Assembly (NCBI RefSeq): GCF_007859765.1
Contig: NZ_SIHJ01000011.1
Span: 1-43,877 of the forward strand
Reading direction: 5' to 3'
Length of the DNA: 43,877 bases
Origin: Posidoniimonas corsicana
Lineage (GTDB): Bacteria > Planctomycetota > Planctomycetia > Pirellulales > Lacipirellulaceae
Below are positions 1 to 6,823 of this stretch, piece by piece (the stretch's first letter is position 1; each line of letters opens with the position of its first letter). The notes below the pieces were generated by a model that did not search any database, had not been told where the DNA came from, and saw only the letters and a list, made by a program, of their open reading frames with translations. The position numbers were made by a program, and so were the translations under genes.

Positions 1-46
1 GCTTCGGGATCACCTCTTCTGGACCGTGCTTCTTACCCTTCGGCAT
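1..46 (-). CDS. IS3-family-like transposase OrfA, N-terminal 15 residues (cut by window edge)
   Basis: Fifteen residues are visible (MPKGKKHGPEEVIPK), reading off the left edge. This is the usual start of the small HTH protein OrfA of IS3-type elements, which have a basic start followed by a PEEI/PEEVI helix. A strong ribosome site (GAGGAGG) lies 8 bases upstream of the ATG at 44-46. The rest of the element is outside the window. The assignment rests only on this N-terminus and the nearby candidate terminus at about 127. Confidence 0.6.
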   Translation of the reverse strand, partial: MPKGKKHGPEEVIPK

Positions 47-127
47 CCTTCTACCTCCTCAAAGGTCATGTCCTCGACGCCCGGGATTATCCCAAACGGC
101 GTGGACTTATTTGAAGGGGCTGGGTCA
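47..127 (-). mobile_element. Candidate left terminus of the IS3-type element
   Basis: Between the OrfA start and the truncated host ORF the sequence is non-coding. On the minus strand an end could begin TGACCCAGCCCCTTCA at 127, which suits the TG...CA ends of IS3 elements. The partner inverted repeat and target duplication lie outside the window, so the exact boundary is inference. Confidence 0.4.
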
Positions 128-223
128 GTCCCGAGCCGCCTCGACAATCTGGGGCGGCAGTTCGTCTTGGCGATCCAGGATCGCCAGCAGCAGCGCCGCC
201 ACGCGTTGTTGCAGTTCTAGCAT
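125..223 (-). CDS. Short ORF coupled to the GP88 gene, possibly truncated by the IS
   Basis: This 32-residue ORF begins MLELQQRVAALLLAILDRQ. Its ATG (221-223) overlaps the TAG of the frame-restored GP88 gene (217-219) in the string ATGCTAG, an arrangement typical of translational coupling. The peptide is an amphipathic helix in composition. Its stop TGA (125-127) falls where the IS3-type element seems to begin, so the real protein may once have been longer. No family is recognised. Confidence 0.4.
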   Translation of the reverse strand: MLELQQRVAALLLAILDRQDELPPQIVEAARD

Positions 224-952
224 CGCACCGCGAAACCGGTTGCGCGTCCGCGGGCCTTGGCGGCGTTGGTCCCCTTGAGCCGCAGCCCGCAGACCACGCC
301 CCACCCGTCGACGCTGGGCAGTCGGACGTCGTGCTTGTCGGCGTCGATCACCGGCCACTCCGCGCCCCAGTACCTAACCGAACGCGGCAGCGCCGATCCG
401 GCCGCAAGCCGGGTGGTAGTCTACCGCAAACACGGCCGCCACGTTGCCCCCTCGGCGGAGGAAGCTGGCCAGCGTGGCCGGGTGCGACGACTCTGAAGCC
501 GAGAAGGTCAGCGTGTAGTTCTCCGGCAGCCGGCCGTCGAGGTACGCGCGGAACCGGCTTCTGACCTTGGTGTAGTCGTAGAACCGGATTCCGGGCCAGC
601 GGGCGATGGTTTCGGACCAGTCGAGGTCGGACGCCACGTTGAGCCGGACCAGCGGGCGCAGGCCAAGCCGCTCGGCGCGGCGGGCATGGGCCGCCAGGTC
701 GCGGTCCAGCTGCGCCAGGAAGCCCGTACGGTCCTCGTGAAGCCACCGGGTGTCCAGCCGGGCCCGGTTCCGCGCGGCGGGCAGCACCCGCTGGCCGGAG
801 AACCACAGGTTGCACGCCGCGCGGCAGCCGACGGTCGAGGCCGGGCAGACCTCGTGGCCCGAGAGCCGGTGCGGCGCGATGGTGAGGCCCGCTAGCAGGT
901 AGCGGTCCGGCCCGGCCTTGGCCAGCTTGGCGTTGGTGCGGAGCAGCATCAT
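217..952 (-). pseudogene. GP88 family protein, C-terminus displaced by a frameshift
   Basis: The start at 952 is preceded by a strong ribosome site (GGAAGGAGGGG, 7 bases upstream), and the protein opens MMLLRTNAKLAKAG, like phage gene product 88 family members. Typical blocks follow, including a CPASTVGCRAACNLWFSG segment and FYDYTKV. The open frame stops at 374. A +1 shift between about 380 and 425 restores a further 60 residues containing RYWGAEWPVIDADKHDVRLP and a GLRLKGTNAAKARG block, ending RATGFAVRC at 217. This matches the family's VIDGD/H-D and GL-x-KGK C-terminal signature as I know it. The function of GP88 is not established; it is common in actinophage and planctomycete mobile DNA. 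The break is either a real mutation or a one-base error. Confidence 0.75.
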
Positions 953-1624
953 CGGCCCCTCCTTCCGTGCAACAGGGCGACCACGACCAGGGCGACGCAC
1001 GTCGTCCATCACCTTCATCTCGCCGTTAGCGCGGCAGCTGACGTTCACGCCCGTTACCGGAATACGACGAAGGTAATCGAAGATCACCCAGTTGCCCGAC
1101 TCGCCGACTTCCGAAAAGTTGTTGGGGCAGCCGTCAGGGAGCTTTCCCTCGCAGACGATCATCACCGAGGTGCCGTTGGTGCTGGAGTAGGCGTACGATC
1201 CGAACTCGTCCAAGACTTCCTGGGCCCAGCTCTCGACCTCGCCAGTCTCCGCGTCGCGGCAATCGGTGAGCCGAATTGCTACAAGACTGTCGTTCTCATT
1301 GATATCGATTGCGATACCGTCGTATCCCTCAACCTCGCGGGCAAAGCAGGCGTTGAGATAAGGCCCGGGGGCAAACTCGTCGCGGTTGCCCCAGTTGTCC
1401 AGAAAGCACCAAGCGACCCATGCGTCCCGAGAGACCAGCTTCTCAGGAGGGTCTACAGAACCGTAGGAAGCACTCACTTCAGTCTTCGTCGGAACGCGAC
1501 TCCACGTACTCGAACCACTTGCTGCGACACTACTTCTATCGATTTTCTCCATGTTGGGAGATGATGTGCCGTGGTCGCACTCGACCGCGGCTACGGAAAA
1601 CGGCGAAGGGTTCGCCCTTCGCAC
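374..1624 (-). CDS. Open frame joining a primase-like domain to GP88
   Basis: The 416-residue frame has two parts. Residues about 60-195 resemble the N-terminal primase-polymerase domain of phage and plasmid primases: a WVAWCFLDNWG opening, then LTDCRDAETGEVESWAQEVLDEFGS and a SSTNGTSVMIVCEGKLP segment comparable to the family's SPSGTG-x-H block. The expected GIDLDDC metal motif reads AIRLTDC here, so the first catalytic Asp is gone and the unit is probably inactive. Residues 225-416 are GP88, which has its own ribosome site and ATG at 952, so the fusion may be only a read-through of two adjacent genes in one frame. No ribosome site supports the start at 1624; another Met lies at 1550-1552. 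Confidence 0.5.
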   Translation of the reverse strand: MRRANPSPFSVAAVECDHGTSSPNMEKIDRSSVAASGSSTWSRVPTKTEVSASYGSVDPPEKLVSRDAWVAWCFLDNWGNRDEFAPGPYLNACFAREVEGYDGIAIDINENDSLVAIRLTDCRDAETGEVESWAQEVLDEFGSYAYSSTNGTSVMIVCEGKLPDGCPNNFSEVGESGNWVIFDYLRRIPVTGVNVSCRANGEMKVMDDVRRPGRGRPVARKEGPMMLLRTNAKLAKAGPDRYLLAGLTIAPHRLSGHEVCPASTVGCRAACNLWFSGQRVLPAARNRARLDTRWLHEDRTGFLAQLDRDLAAHARRAERLGLRPLVRLNVASDLDWSETIARWPGIRFYDYTKVRSRFRAYLDGRLPENYTLTFSASESSHPATLASFLRRGGNVAAVFAVDYHPACGRIGAAAFG

Positions 1625-1683
1625 TGCTCAAGGTGGCGCAAGACGCACGCCCGTTACCGGGCACAACGGCTTAGCGCGGAAGA

Positions 1684-1935
1684 CTAGAAAAACGCACTAA
1701 CGCCAGGTTGACTGCGGCGCCGTCGCGTTGTCGTGGCGGAAGAGTTCGAAGGAGCGAGGGCCTTCGTCAGGAACGCGTCGACGTCCGCCGGGTCGATTCG
1801 GTACGTTGGACGCCGGGCGCCATTAACGGCGACGTTGGTCGCGCTAATCTGGCCGGATGCGATCAGGCGCGACACATGGCTAGTGCTGACGCCGAGCTGC
1901 TTCGCGACGTCGTTTGGAGTAAGGTACGGGCGCAC
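1684..1935 (-). CDS. Excisionase-like helix-turn-helix protein
   Basis: This 83-residue protein starts at GTG (1933-1935) behind the ribosome site AAGGAGA. Residues 1-55 form a MerR/excisionase-type HTH: YLTPNDVAKQLGVSTSHVSR, then a recognition helix, then a short wing and a PADVDAFL helix. Such proteins bind att-site DNA and set the direction of recombination, or act as small regulators. It lies 177 bp downstream of the integrase on the same strand, the usual place for a recombination directionality factor. The tail (SSATTTRRRRSQ) is basic. Confidence 0.75.
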   Translation of the reverse strand: MRPYLTPNDVAKQLGVSTSHVSRLIASGQISATNVAVNGARRPTYRIDPADVDAFLTKALAPSNSSATTTRRRRSQPGVSAFF

Positions 1936-2112
1936 AGGTTCTCCTTCCCCGCGGGGGGAATTCCTGCGCCCGGAGCTCGACCTTCAGAGAGGCCTGCTCG
2001 GCATCGTACCTTCGAGAAGGACGTGAACTGCCCTAATACAGCCCACGCAGCTTTGAATCTATCGGGTTGTAGCCGAAATAGGCGGCGGTAACGTAGTGGG
2101 CTAGGTCACGCA

Positions 2113-3306
2113 TTAATGGTTTGGCGCGAGCGACGCACATCTATTCGTACATTCTTTGAAGAGCCACGCCCTTACATGCCCTACGACCCGCCGGAGCCGA
2201 TCGTCCATCACGCCCTCGCGGTAGACGGCGTCAATCGAGTTGTCAACGTGCCCCATGATGTAGCGGACCGCGACCTGGTCGCCCGTGTCGCCGCCAATGG
2301 TCGCGAACGTGTGGCGCAGCGCGTAGAAACCTACGCCCTTGCGGTAGCAGCCCGCCTTCTTGGCGATTTTCGAGAACTTCTTGGAGACTTGGCTTCCCAC
2401 CTCGTCGCCGCCCCACGAATTGCCCGCTGGCGTCAGGAACGCCAGCTCCCGCAGCTCCGGGGAGGTGGGCTTGATGTCCGCGCGGGCGTCCGCCGCCCGC
2501 TTGATCGCCTCGATCGTCTCCGGCCAGAGGGGGCAGCGCCGCTCGATCGCCGTCTTTACCCGGGGGAAGGTCACCCACCCCTGCTCCAGGTCGAACGCAT
2601 CAGGCGTGATGGACGAGCAGTCGCGGTTGCCAAAGCCAGTGTTGATCGCCAGGTGCAGCATCGCCGCGAACTGCAGGTCGTCGGCGCTGGCGATTAGGGC
2701 CCGCACCTCCTCGGCCGAAAATAGCTTCTTGGGCAGGGACTGACGGTGCGACCGGAGCAACTTCTTCGACGGCGCCGCCAGGGCCGAGATGGCCCGCACC
2801 GGGTTGTCCAGCACGCCGGCCTTGTAGCCAAAGTTAAACACCGAGCGGGTGCGGGCAAGCTCGGGGCCCAGGGTCGTGGGCGCCCAGCCCTTCGCCAGGT
2901 CCGCGCGGTACTCGGCCAGCTCGTCCACCCGGAGGTCGTCGACCAGCCGGTGCTTCCCGAACGCCTTGATCAGCCGCCCGCAGGTCCGGTGGAGGTCCTG
3001 GAAGTGGCGGTTGGAGAGCTCGCCGCTGTCGACCATCGACTGCTTGGCGGTCAGGAAGACGTTGCAGAGCTCACGCAGCGACACGCCGTCCTCCCCAACC
3101 GCGCGGGGCTTGCGGCCGGCGTACAAGTCGTCGCGCTGGTCGAGGTACTGCTGCAGCGCCGCGTCGGGGTTCTCCCAGCGGTCGAAGTAGTAGAGCTTGC
3201 CGCGGATCTTCTTCGCCCAGTAGCCGCGCGCATGCGGGAACAGGGGGAAGTCGGGGTACGGCTTCTTGGGTTGGGTCTTCTTCTTTGCAGGGGCAGCTGT
3301 CGCCAT
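2113..3306 (-). CDS. Tyrosine recombinase (integrase) of the left-hand element
   Basis: A protein of 397 residues if started at the Met of MATAAPAKKK (3304-3306); the frame stays open to 3402, but that extension is compositionally odd. An N-terminal arm and core-binding domain is followed by a catalytic domain. The first Arg is in NTGFGNRDCSS, a Lys in PRVKTAIERR, then FYALRHTFATIG, GHVDNSIDAV and the nucleophile Tyr in DAVYREGV. The first His of the usual HxLRH block is Tyr here. Its promoter end faces the tRNA-derived repeat at 3461-3503, so it most likely served an island lying to the left of that site. Confidence 0.9.
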   Translation of the reverse strand: MATAAPAKKKTQPKKPYPDFPLFPHARGYWAKKIRGKLYYFDRWENPDAALQQYLDQRDDLYAGRKPRAVGEDGVSLRELCNVFLTAKQSMVDSGELSNRHFQDLHRTCGRLIKAFGKHRLVDDLRVDELAEYRADLAKGWAPTTLGPELARTRSVFNFGYKAGVLDNPVRAISALAAPSKKLLRSHRQSLPKKLFSAEEVRALIASADDLQFAAMLHLAINTGFGNRDCSSITPDAFDLEQGWVTFPRVKTAIERRCPLWPETIEAIKRAADARADIKPTSPELRELAFLTPAGNSWGGDEVGSQVSKKFSKIAKKAGCYRKGVGFYALRHTFATIGGDTGDQVAVRYIMGHVDNSIDAVYREGVMDDRLRRVVGHVRAWLFKECTNRCASLAPNH

Positions 3307-3365
3307 CGGTAAGGCCTTGCGTAGGACGGGCATCCAGCGCATCCGGGAGGGCCGCTTGGCCCTAA

Positions 3366-3387
3366 CAGGTGTACTACCGGGTGTACG
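3366..3387. repeat. Paired GGTGTAC repeats, candidate arm-type sites
   Basis: GGTGTAC occurs at 3368-3374 and again at 3380-3386, one helical turn apart, between the integrase start and the tRNA-derived core. The spacing mirrors the paired repeats near the other recombinase at 3599-3620 and 21618-21639, although the sequence differs. A role as arm-type binding sites of the 2113-3306 recombinase is inferred from position only. Confidence 0.3.
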
Positions 3388-3460
3388 CGCTGGCGCCGGC
3401 AATGCCGCCAGAGTGGCGAGAAACTCGAGAAACCCTTTGTTTTGTAGGGGTTTTTCGGAG

Positions 3461-3503
3461 CACGCCCAGCTGGATTCGAACCAGCGACCTACGGATTAGA
3501 AGT
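3461..3503. repeat. attL: 43-bp copy of the 3' part of tRNA-Arg
   Basis: These 43 bases are identical to 21698-21740, the 3' half of the intact tRNA-Arg gene on the minus strand, from the anticodon loop through the T arm to the discriminator base. Identity ends abruptly at 3503, where tRNA sequence gives way to unrelated DNA. This is the left direct repeat expected from site-specific integration into a tRNA 3' end. It also serves as the right boundary of the neighbouring element. Confidence 0.92.
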
Positions 3504-3598
3504 TCGCCGATAGCGCGTCTAACATCGCGCTAACATTCGTTTTCATCGGGAACGACGAACGCGCGCGAAGCGGTCCTCGCTAGTTGAAACCGAGGTTT

Positions 3599-3620
3599 GG
3601 TTGACACTTGTGTTGACACC
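3599..3620 (+). repeat. 22-bp double repeat near attL, candidate integrase arm site or integrase relic
   Basis: The site consists of GGTTGACACTT followed by GTGTTGACACC, two GTTGACAC cores 11 bp apart. It matches 21618-21639 at 20 of 22 positions; that copy lies in the 3' end of the island integrase, where it encodes LVDTLVDTS. Here a short in-frame run (LVDTCVDTS) is preceded by a stop, so it is not a gene. Either the sites are arm-type integrase contacts at both ends of the island, or this is a leftover of an integrase 3' end. Confidence 0.55.
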
Positions 3621-3640
3621 TCGCGCGACGTTTCTTTAAC

Positions 3641-3989
3641 GCCCCGATATCATGTAGTTGACCTTATCGGGGCTCGTGGTAATAATCCGCCAAGAGTCGC
3701 CGACCAAACGGCTATTAGTGCCCTGTCGCGACCAACAGCCTAGACCTAAACAGTGCTGATCGAGCGTCGTTTGCGAAGCGAGCGCGGCGGTTGGCAAGGT
3801 TAGGACAGTCTCCGCGTCTCCAGCTCCGCGGGAGCTGCGGCCCAACTGGGCTGCCAACGGGACGTTGACGAGCGAAGCCAGTGCGGCTGTGCCTACCAAC
3901 GATGTGGATTTATCCATTCACGTCGTCGGTTCGCACTGCCGCTTTTTCGTTGCAGTTCAGGCCGACGACCAACCGTCGGAGAGACTGCA
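3641..3989. other. Intergenic region without a convincing gene
   Basis: A 93-codon open frame (3636-3917, minus) exists here but lacks a ribosome site and recognisable motifs. The segment probably holds the promoter of the small HTH gene and ParB-like gene that follow. I see no clear promoter. Confidence 0.4.
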
Positions 3990-4244
3990 ATGAAGACTCA
4001 GAGGCGGGCGAAGCCCCAACCCGCCGGCGTTATCGAGCCGGCCACTCTTTACACGCTGCCCGAGTTCAAGCGGGCGGCCGGCCTCGGCGACACCAGTATT
4101 CGCAACGCTCGGCTGGCCGGCGTCGTTCTCAAGACCTTGTGCGTCGGCCGCCGCAAGTACGTCCGCGGTAGCGACGGCATCGCCTACATCGAGAACCTGG
4201 CGCATCTGGCCGCGGCGGCCACTAGCCCGCAGGAGCAGGACTGA
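3990..4244 (+). CDS. Small helix-turn-helix-like protein
   Basis: This 84-residue protein has the layout LYTLPEFKRAAGLGDTSIRN, a second helix, then GRRKYVRGSDGIAYIENL. That is the pattern of small excisionase-like DNA-binding proteins found in planctomycete mobile elements: a helix, a turn, and a short wing with GRRKYV followed by a helix. Its stop (TGA, 4242-4244) overlaps the ATG of the ParB-like gene by one base, so the two are co-translated. It may regulate the island or act as its excisionase; no partner is proven. Confidence 0.65.
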   Translation: MKTQRRAKPQPAGVIEPATLYTLPEFKRAAGLGDTSIRNARLAGVVLKTLCVGRRKYVRGSDGIAYIENLAHLAAAATSPQEQD

Positions 4245-5047
4245 TGGCCCTGGAGAATCTAGCGATCGAGCTCCTCGACAAGGACGCCGACACGCAGGCG
4301 CGGGCCTCTGTCGATCCGGCGGCGATCGACGACTACGCCGCGGCCGCGGATTCCGACGTCGTCCTTCCGCCGCTGGTGGTGTTCGGGCCGAGTCCCGACG
4401 GGCGGTACTTTATCGGCGACGGGTGGCACCGCCTCGAGGCCTACGAGCGGATCGGACGGATCCTCGTGACCTGCGACGTGCGCTCGGGAACGGAGCGGGA
4501 CGCCCGGATCCACGCCGCGCAGGCGAACGCGGCGCACGGCGTCCGTCGGACCAACGCCGACAAGCGGCGTTCGGTCGAGATCCTCCTCGATGACGAGGAG
4601 TGGGGCCAGAAGTCCTCGAACATGATCGCGCAGGCCGCACGGGTGAGCGTCGACCTAGTGATCCGCGTGCGAGGCGAGCGGGGTGAACTAGGCGACGTTT
4701 CGGAAACGAAACGCGAGGATTCACTCGGCCGCAAGCAGCCAGCGCGCAAAAGGGCCACCCCAAAGCCCAAGACCGAGCCACAGAGCACTTCCGACGAGGA
4801 CGAAGCGTTCTTCAAGGAGTGCGATCAGATCCGCGAGCGGGCCACCGAGAAGCCGTGCAAGCGGAAGAAGACTGGGCAGGAGGTAGACCCTGTCAGGTAT
4901 CGCAAGGCCGCGAGAGCGGCGTTCGGGGCGTGGGTTCGCTCGGTCGACGACTGGATCTCAAAGGGCAACGTCTCGCAGGATTTGGCCGAACTGTTGAACC
5001 ACTGCAACGACGAGATCGCCCAGCACGCCAAGGAATCTTGGGGCTAA
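4244..5047 (+). CDS. ParB/Srx-fold nuclease-like domain protein
   Basis: Of 267 residues, the first 130 or so form a ParB-like fold: a short beta region, PPLVVFGPSPDGRYFIGDGWHRLEAYERIG (the family's G-D-G-x-HR block, here GDGWHR at about residues 58-63), then a strand and helices with HGVRRTNADKRRSV. A predicted HTH segment (SNMIAQAARVSVDLVIRVRGE) follows. The rest is a charged linker and a helical tail. This is the stand-alone ParB-like type common in phages and islands rather than the chromosomal segregation protein, as there is no ParA. The codons for GDVSETKRED carry an 18-bp palindrome (4696-4713) whose exact reverse complement recurs at 5558-5575. Confidence 0.8.
   Translation: MALENLAIELLDKDADTQARASVDPAAIDDYAAAADSDVVLPPLVVFGPSPDGRYFIGDGWHRLEAYERIGRILVTCDVRSGTERDARIHAAQANAAHGVRRTNADKRRSVEILLDDEEWGQKSSNMIAQAARVSVDLVIRVRGERGELGDVSETKREDSLGRKQPARKRATPKPKTEPQSTSDEDEAFFKECDQIRERATEKPCKRKKTGQEVDPVRYRKAARAAFGAWVRSVDDWISKGNVSQDLAELLNHCNDEIAQHAKESWG
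4696..4713. repeat. Palindrome inside the ParB-like gene
   Basis: CGTTTCG-GAAA-CGAAACG, a 7-bp perfect stem with a 4-base centre. The same 18 bases in reverse complement occur at 5558-5575, in the palindrome cluster downstream. Inside the gene it lies in the disordered linker, where a palindrome insertion would be tolerated. Confidence 0.7.
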
Positions 5048-5052
5048 GAAAA

Positions 5053-5088
5053 GAACCCCCGGCCGCGAAGCTACTCGGCCGAGGGTTC
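5053..5088 (+). terminator. Hairpin after the ParB-like gene
   Basis: Six bases after the stop, GAACCCCCGGCCG (5053-5065) pairs with CGGCCGAGGGTTC (5076-5088) with one mismatch and a 10-base loop. There is no T-run, so it is either a weak intrinsic terminator or an mRNA-stabilising stem. Confidence 0.5.
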
Positions 5089-5557
5089 ACGTAAGAGCGT
5101 CGCCATTGTAGCACGCCGAACACAACAACCACTAGAGACGCGTAAGAGCACGAGGAGTCTTCTGTCGAACCTCGACAGCCGGTTATGCCGCGACGGCGCT
5201 TCCCCGGGACCAAAAAGGGCCGTGCAAAGCGACTCCGCCAGTTAGAAGCTCCTGGCGGCGCGGTCGAGACAGCGAACCGAGTTCCCCGAAAGGGTTTTCC
5301 AGGCAACGGGCGGGTGGCGATCCCGCATGACGGCAACGCCCTGGGCAATTGTGAGAGTCGAATTAACTCGGGTAAGCGACGCGGCGTTCGATCACAAGAC
5401 GTCGATACTTCGGCCAACGAAAAGCGACCAAGACTCCCGCGACAGACACCTTCCTAGCGAGAACGCCCATCGCGTGCAGCGAAACGGTTATTTCTCACAG
5501 GGGGAGGCCGTCGTGCGCTCTGGGATCGGCCGAGGCGGGCGACGAGTAGCGGAGAGA
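5089..5557. other. Non-coding stretch upstream of the palindrome cluster
   Basis: Frames in this stretch have erratic composition and no ribosome sites. I find no gene that I can support. A basic 90-codon frame (5185-5457, plus) has no recognisable motif. Confidence 0.4.
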
Positions 5558-5841
5558 CGTTTCGTTTCCGAAACGCGGCGGCCAGCGGTGCCGAGCCGGC
5601 CGAGGAAGTGGCCGCGGCGGCCACCTGAGACCGGAGACGTGGGAACGGTTCCCACGTCGCCAGAGCAGTGGATCGGAGGCGTCGGATCCACCTGAGGCCG
5701 GAGACGTGGAATCGGATTCCACGTCTCCGGGCGAGCAGAGACGTGGGCGCAGCGCCCACGTCGCTAGGCCAGCGGCGAGGAATGGCCACCGTGGCCAGCG
5801 CGCCGGCGGCGGCGGGCGGGTGAAGTGGCCACCGTGGCCAC
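5558..5841. repeat. Cluster of eight short palindromes
   Basis: Within 284 bp I count eight hairpin-forming palindromes: 5558-5575 (7-4-7), 5608-5624 (8-1-8), 5636-5658 (11-1-11), 5668-5691 (7-10-7), 5698-5730 (16-1-16, perfect), 5740-5762 (11-1-11, perfect), 5783-5797 (7-1-7) and 5825-5841 (8-1-8). Three share the arm GACGTGG followed by variable bases, and two share GTGGCCAC arms. The linkers repeat too (CCACCTGAGACCGGAGACGTGG and a variant). No reading frame accounts for them. They are the same kind of structure as those at 4696-4713 and 18500-18623. Confidence 0.85.
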
Positions 5842-5942
5842 CCGAGGGGGGGGCGGGCGGATTCTCTCATATTGAGAAACGCTAGACCGTTTCCCCCACC
5901 GTGTAGATTTTCCGTCACTAAATGGGGCGAGGGGGTTTCCGC

Positions 5943-6452
5943 ATGGCGGGGGTTAAAGGTCGATCAGGTCCGCGGGCTAAGCCGTCCGCGGTTCACGAGA
6001 TGCAAGGGACGGCGAGGAAGGACCGCCACGGGGGCGGCGTGAAGGCGCCGCGGACCGTGGCGACGCTCTCGCCTCCCCGCTGCCTGAAGCTGACGGCCGC
6101 GGAGAAGGCGGTGTTCCGGGAGGTCGTCGAGCTGCTCGACTCGGTCCCGGGCCTGCTCGCCGACGTCGACGCGTTCGTTCTCGGCCTGCTCTGCGAGAAG
6201 GTCGCCGAGCGCAACGAGTTGCGGAAGATCCTCAAGAAGGAGGGCCGGACCTGCGAGAGCAAGAACGGCGCGCCCTACCAGCATCCGGCGGTAGGGCAAC
6301 TGAACGGGGCGGAGAAGATGATCCTCGACATCGCCCGCGACTACGGGATGAACCCGGTCGCGCGGGACCGCCTGGACGTCGCGGCCAAGACCTCGACGGT
6401 CGAGACGGGGAACCGATTCGAGCAGTACCTCGCGGCGGCGATGAATTGCTAG
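5943..6452 (+). CDS. Phage terminase small subunit, P27 family
   Basis: 169 residues from the ATG at 5943; an in-frame upstream start at 5922 has no ribosome site, while GAGGGGG precedes 5943. The N-terminus MAGVKGRSGPRAKPSAVHEM, followed by QGTARKDRH, is the signature opening of P27-type small terminases. Next come PPRCLKLTAAEKAVFREVVELLDSVPGLLADVDAFVLGLLCEK and a C-terminal NPVARDRLDVA block. In phages this subunit recognises viral DNA for packaging by the large subunit. Here no large terminase, portal or capsid gene follows; the next genes are the CRISPR-Cas operon. A lone small terminase beside an integrase is characteristic of phage satellites that redirect a helper phage's packaging. 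Confidence 0.88.
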   Translation: MAGVKGRSGPRAKPSAVHEMQGTARKDRHGGGVKAPRTVATLSPPRCLKLTAAEKAVFREVVELLDSVPGLLADVDAFVLGLLCEKVAERNELRKILKKEGRTCESKNGAPYQHPAVGQLNGAEKMILDIARDYGMNPVARDRLDVAAKTSTVETGNRFEQYLAAAMNC

Positions 6453-6823
6453 CGATATTGGGCCGATTGGCAATCCGTCGAGGAGTTCGCCGCGGCGTAC
6501 TCGACGACGCCCTGACGTGCTGGGTCTTTGGCAACTTAGTCGGCGCCCGTCGGGTCAGTGCGTACGCGGCCGCCGGCGGGTTACATCGATCGGGGGTTGT
6601 GGCGGGAGCGATTCCGGCCGTGGGGCCATTGCGCAGCGGTGCAGGTGACCTCTGCGGATAGGGTCGGAACCAAAGCAGCTGTGGATGGTCCAGCTTTGGA
6701 AAGGCCGACTCCTGCCGAGATGACGGGCGCCAACGCTAGTCGAGTGCCGCTTTCGGCGTTACGGGGTATCGCATTTCTCGGTCGGGAACGAGTATACTCA
6801 GCACTTTTTCGGAGGCACGGGCG
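6453..6823. promoter_or_regulatory. Leader region of the cas operon with candidate promoter
   Basis: There is no gene in these 371 bp. A TATACT hexamer at 6793-6798 is a good -10 element, but no clear TTGACA lies 17 bases upstream. The ribosome site GGAGG (6811-6815) is 8 bases from the csb1 ATG. Transcription of the cas genes probably begins close to 6805. Confidence 0.45.

Noticed and set aside
3636-3917. 93-codon frame on the minus strand
   Set aside because: No ribosome site and no motif; it lies next to attL where short frames arise by chance.
5185-5457. 90-codon basic frame
   Set aside because: Low-complexity Arg/Gly/Pro composition, no ribosome site, and runs into the palindrome region.
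5454-5918. 154-codon minus-strand frame across the palindromes
   Set aside because: Its sequence is only the translation of the palindromes and linkers; several frames are open at once.
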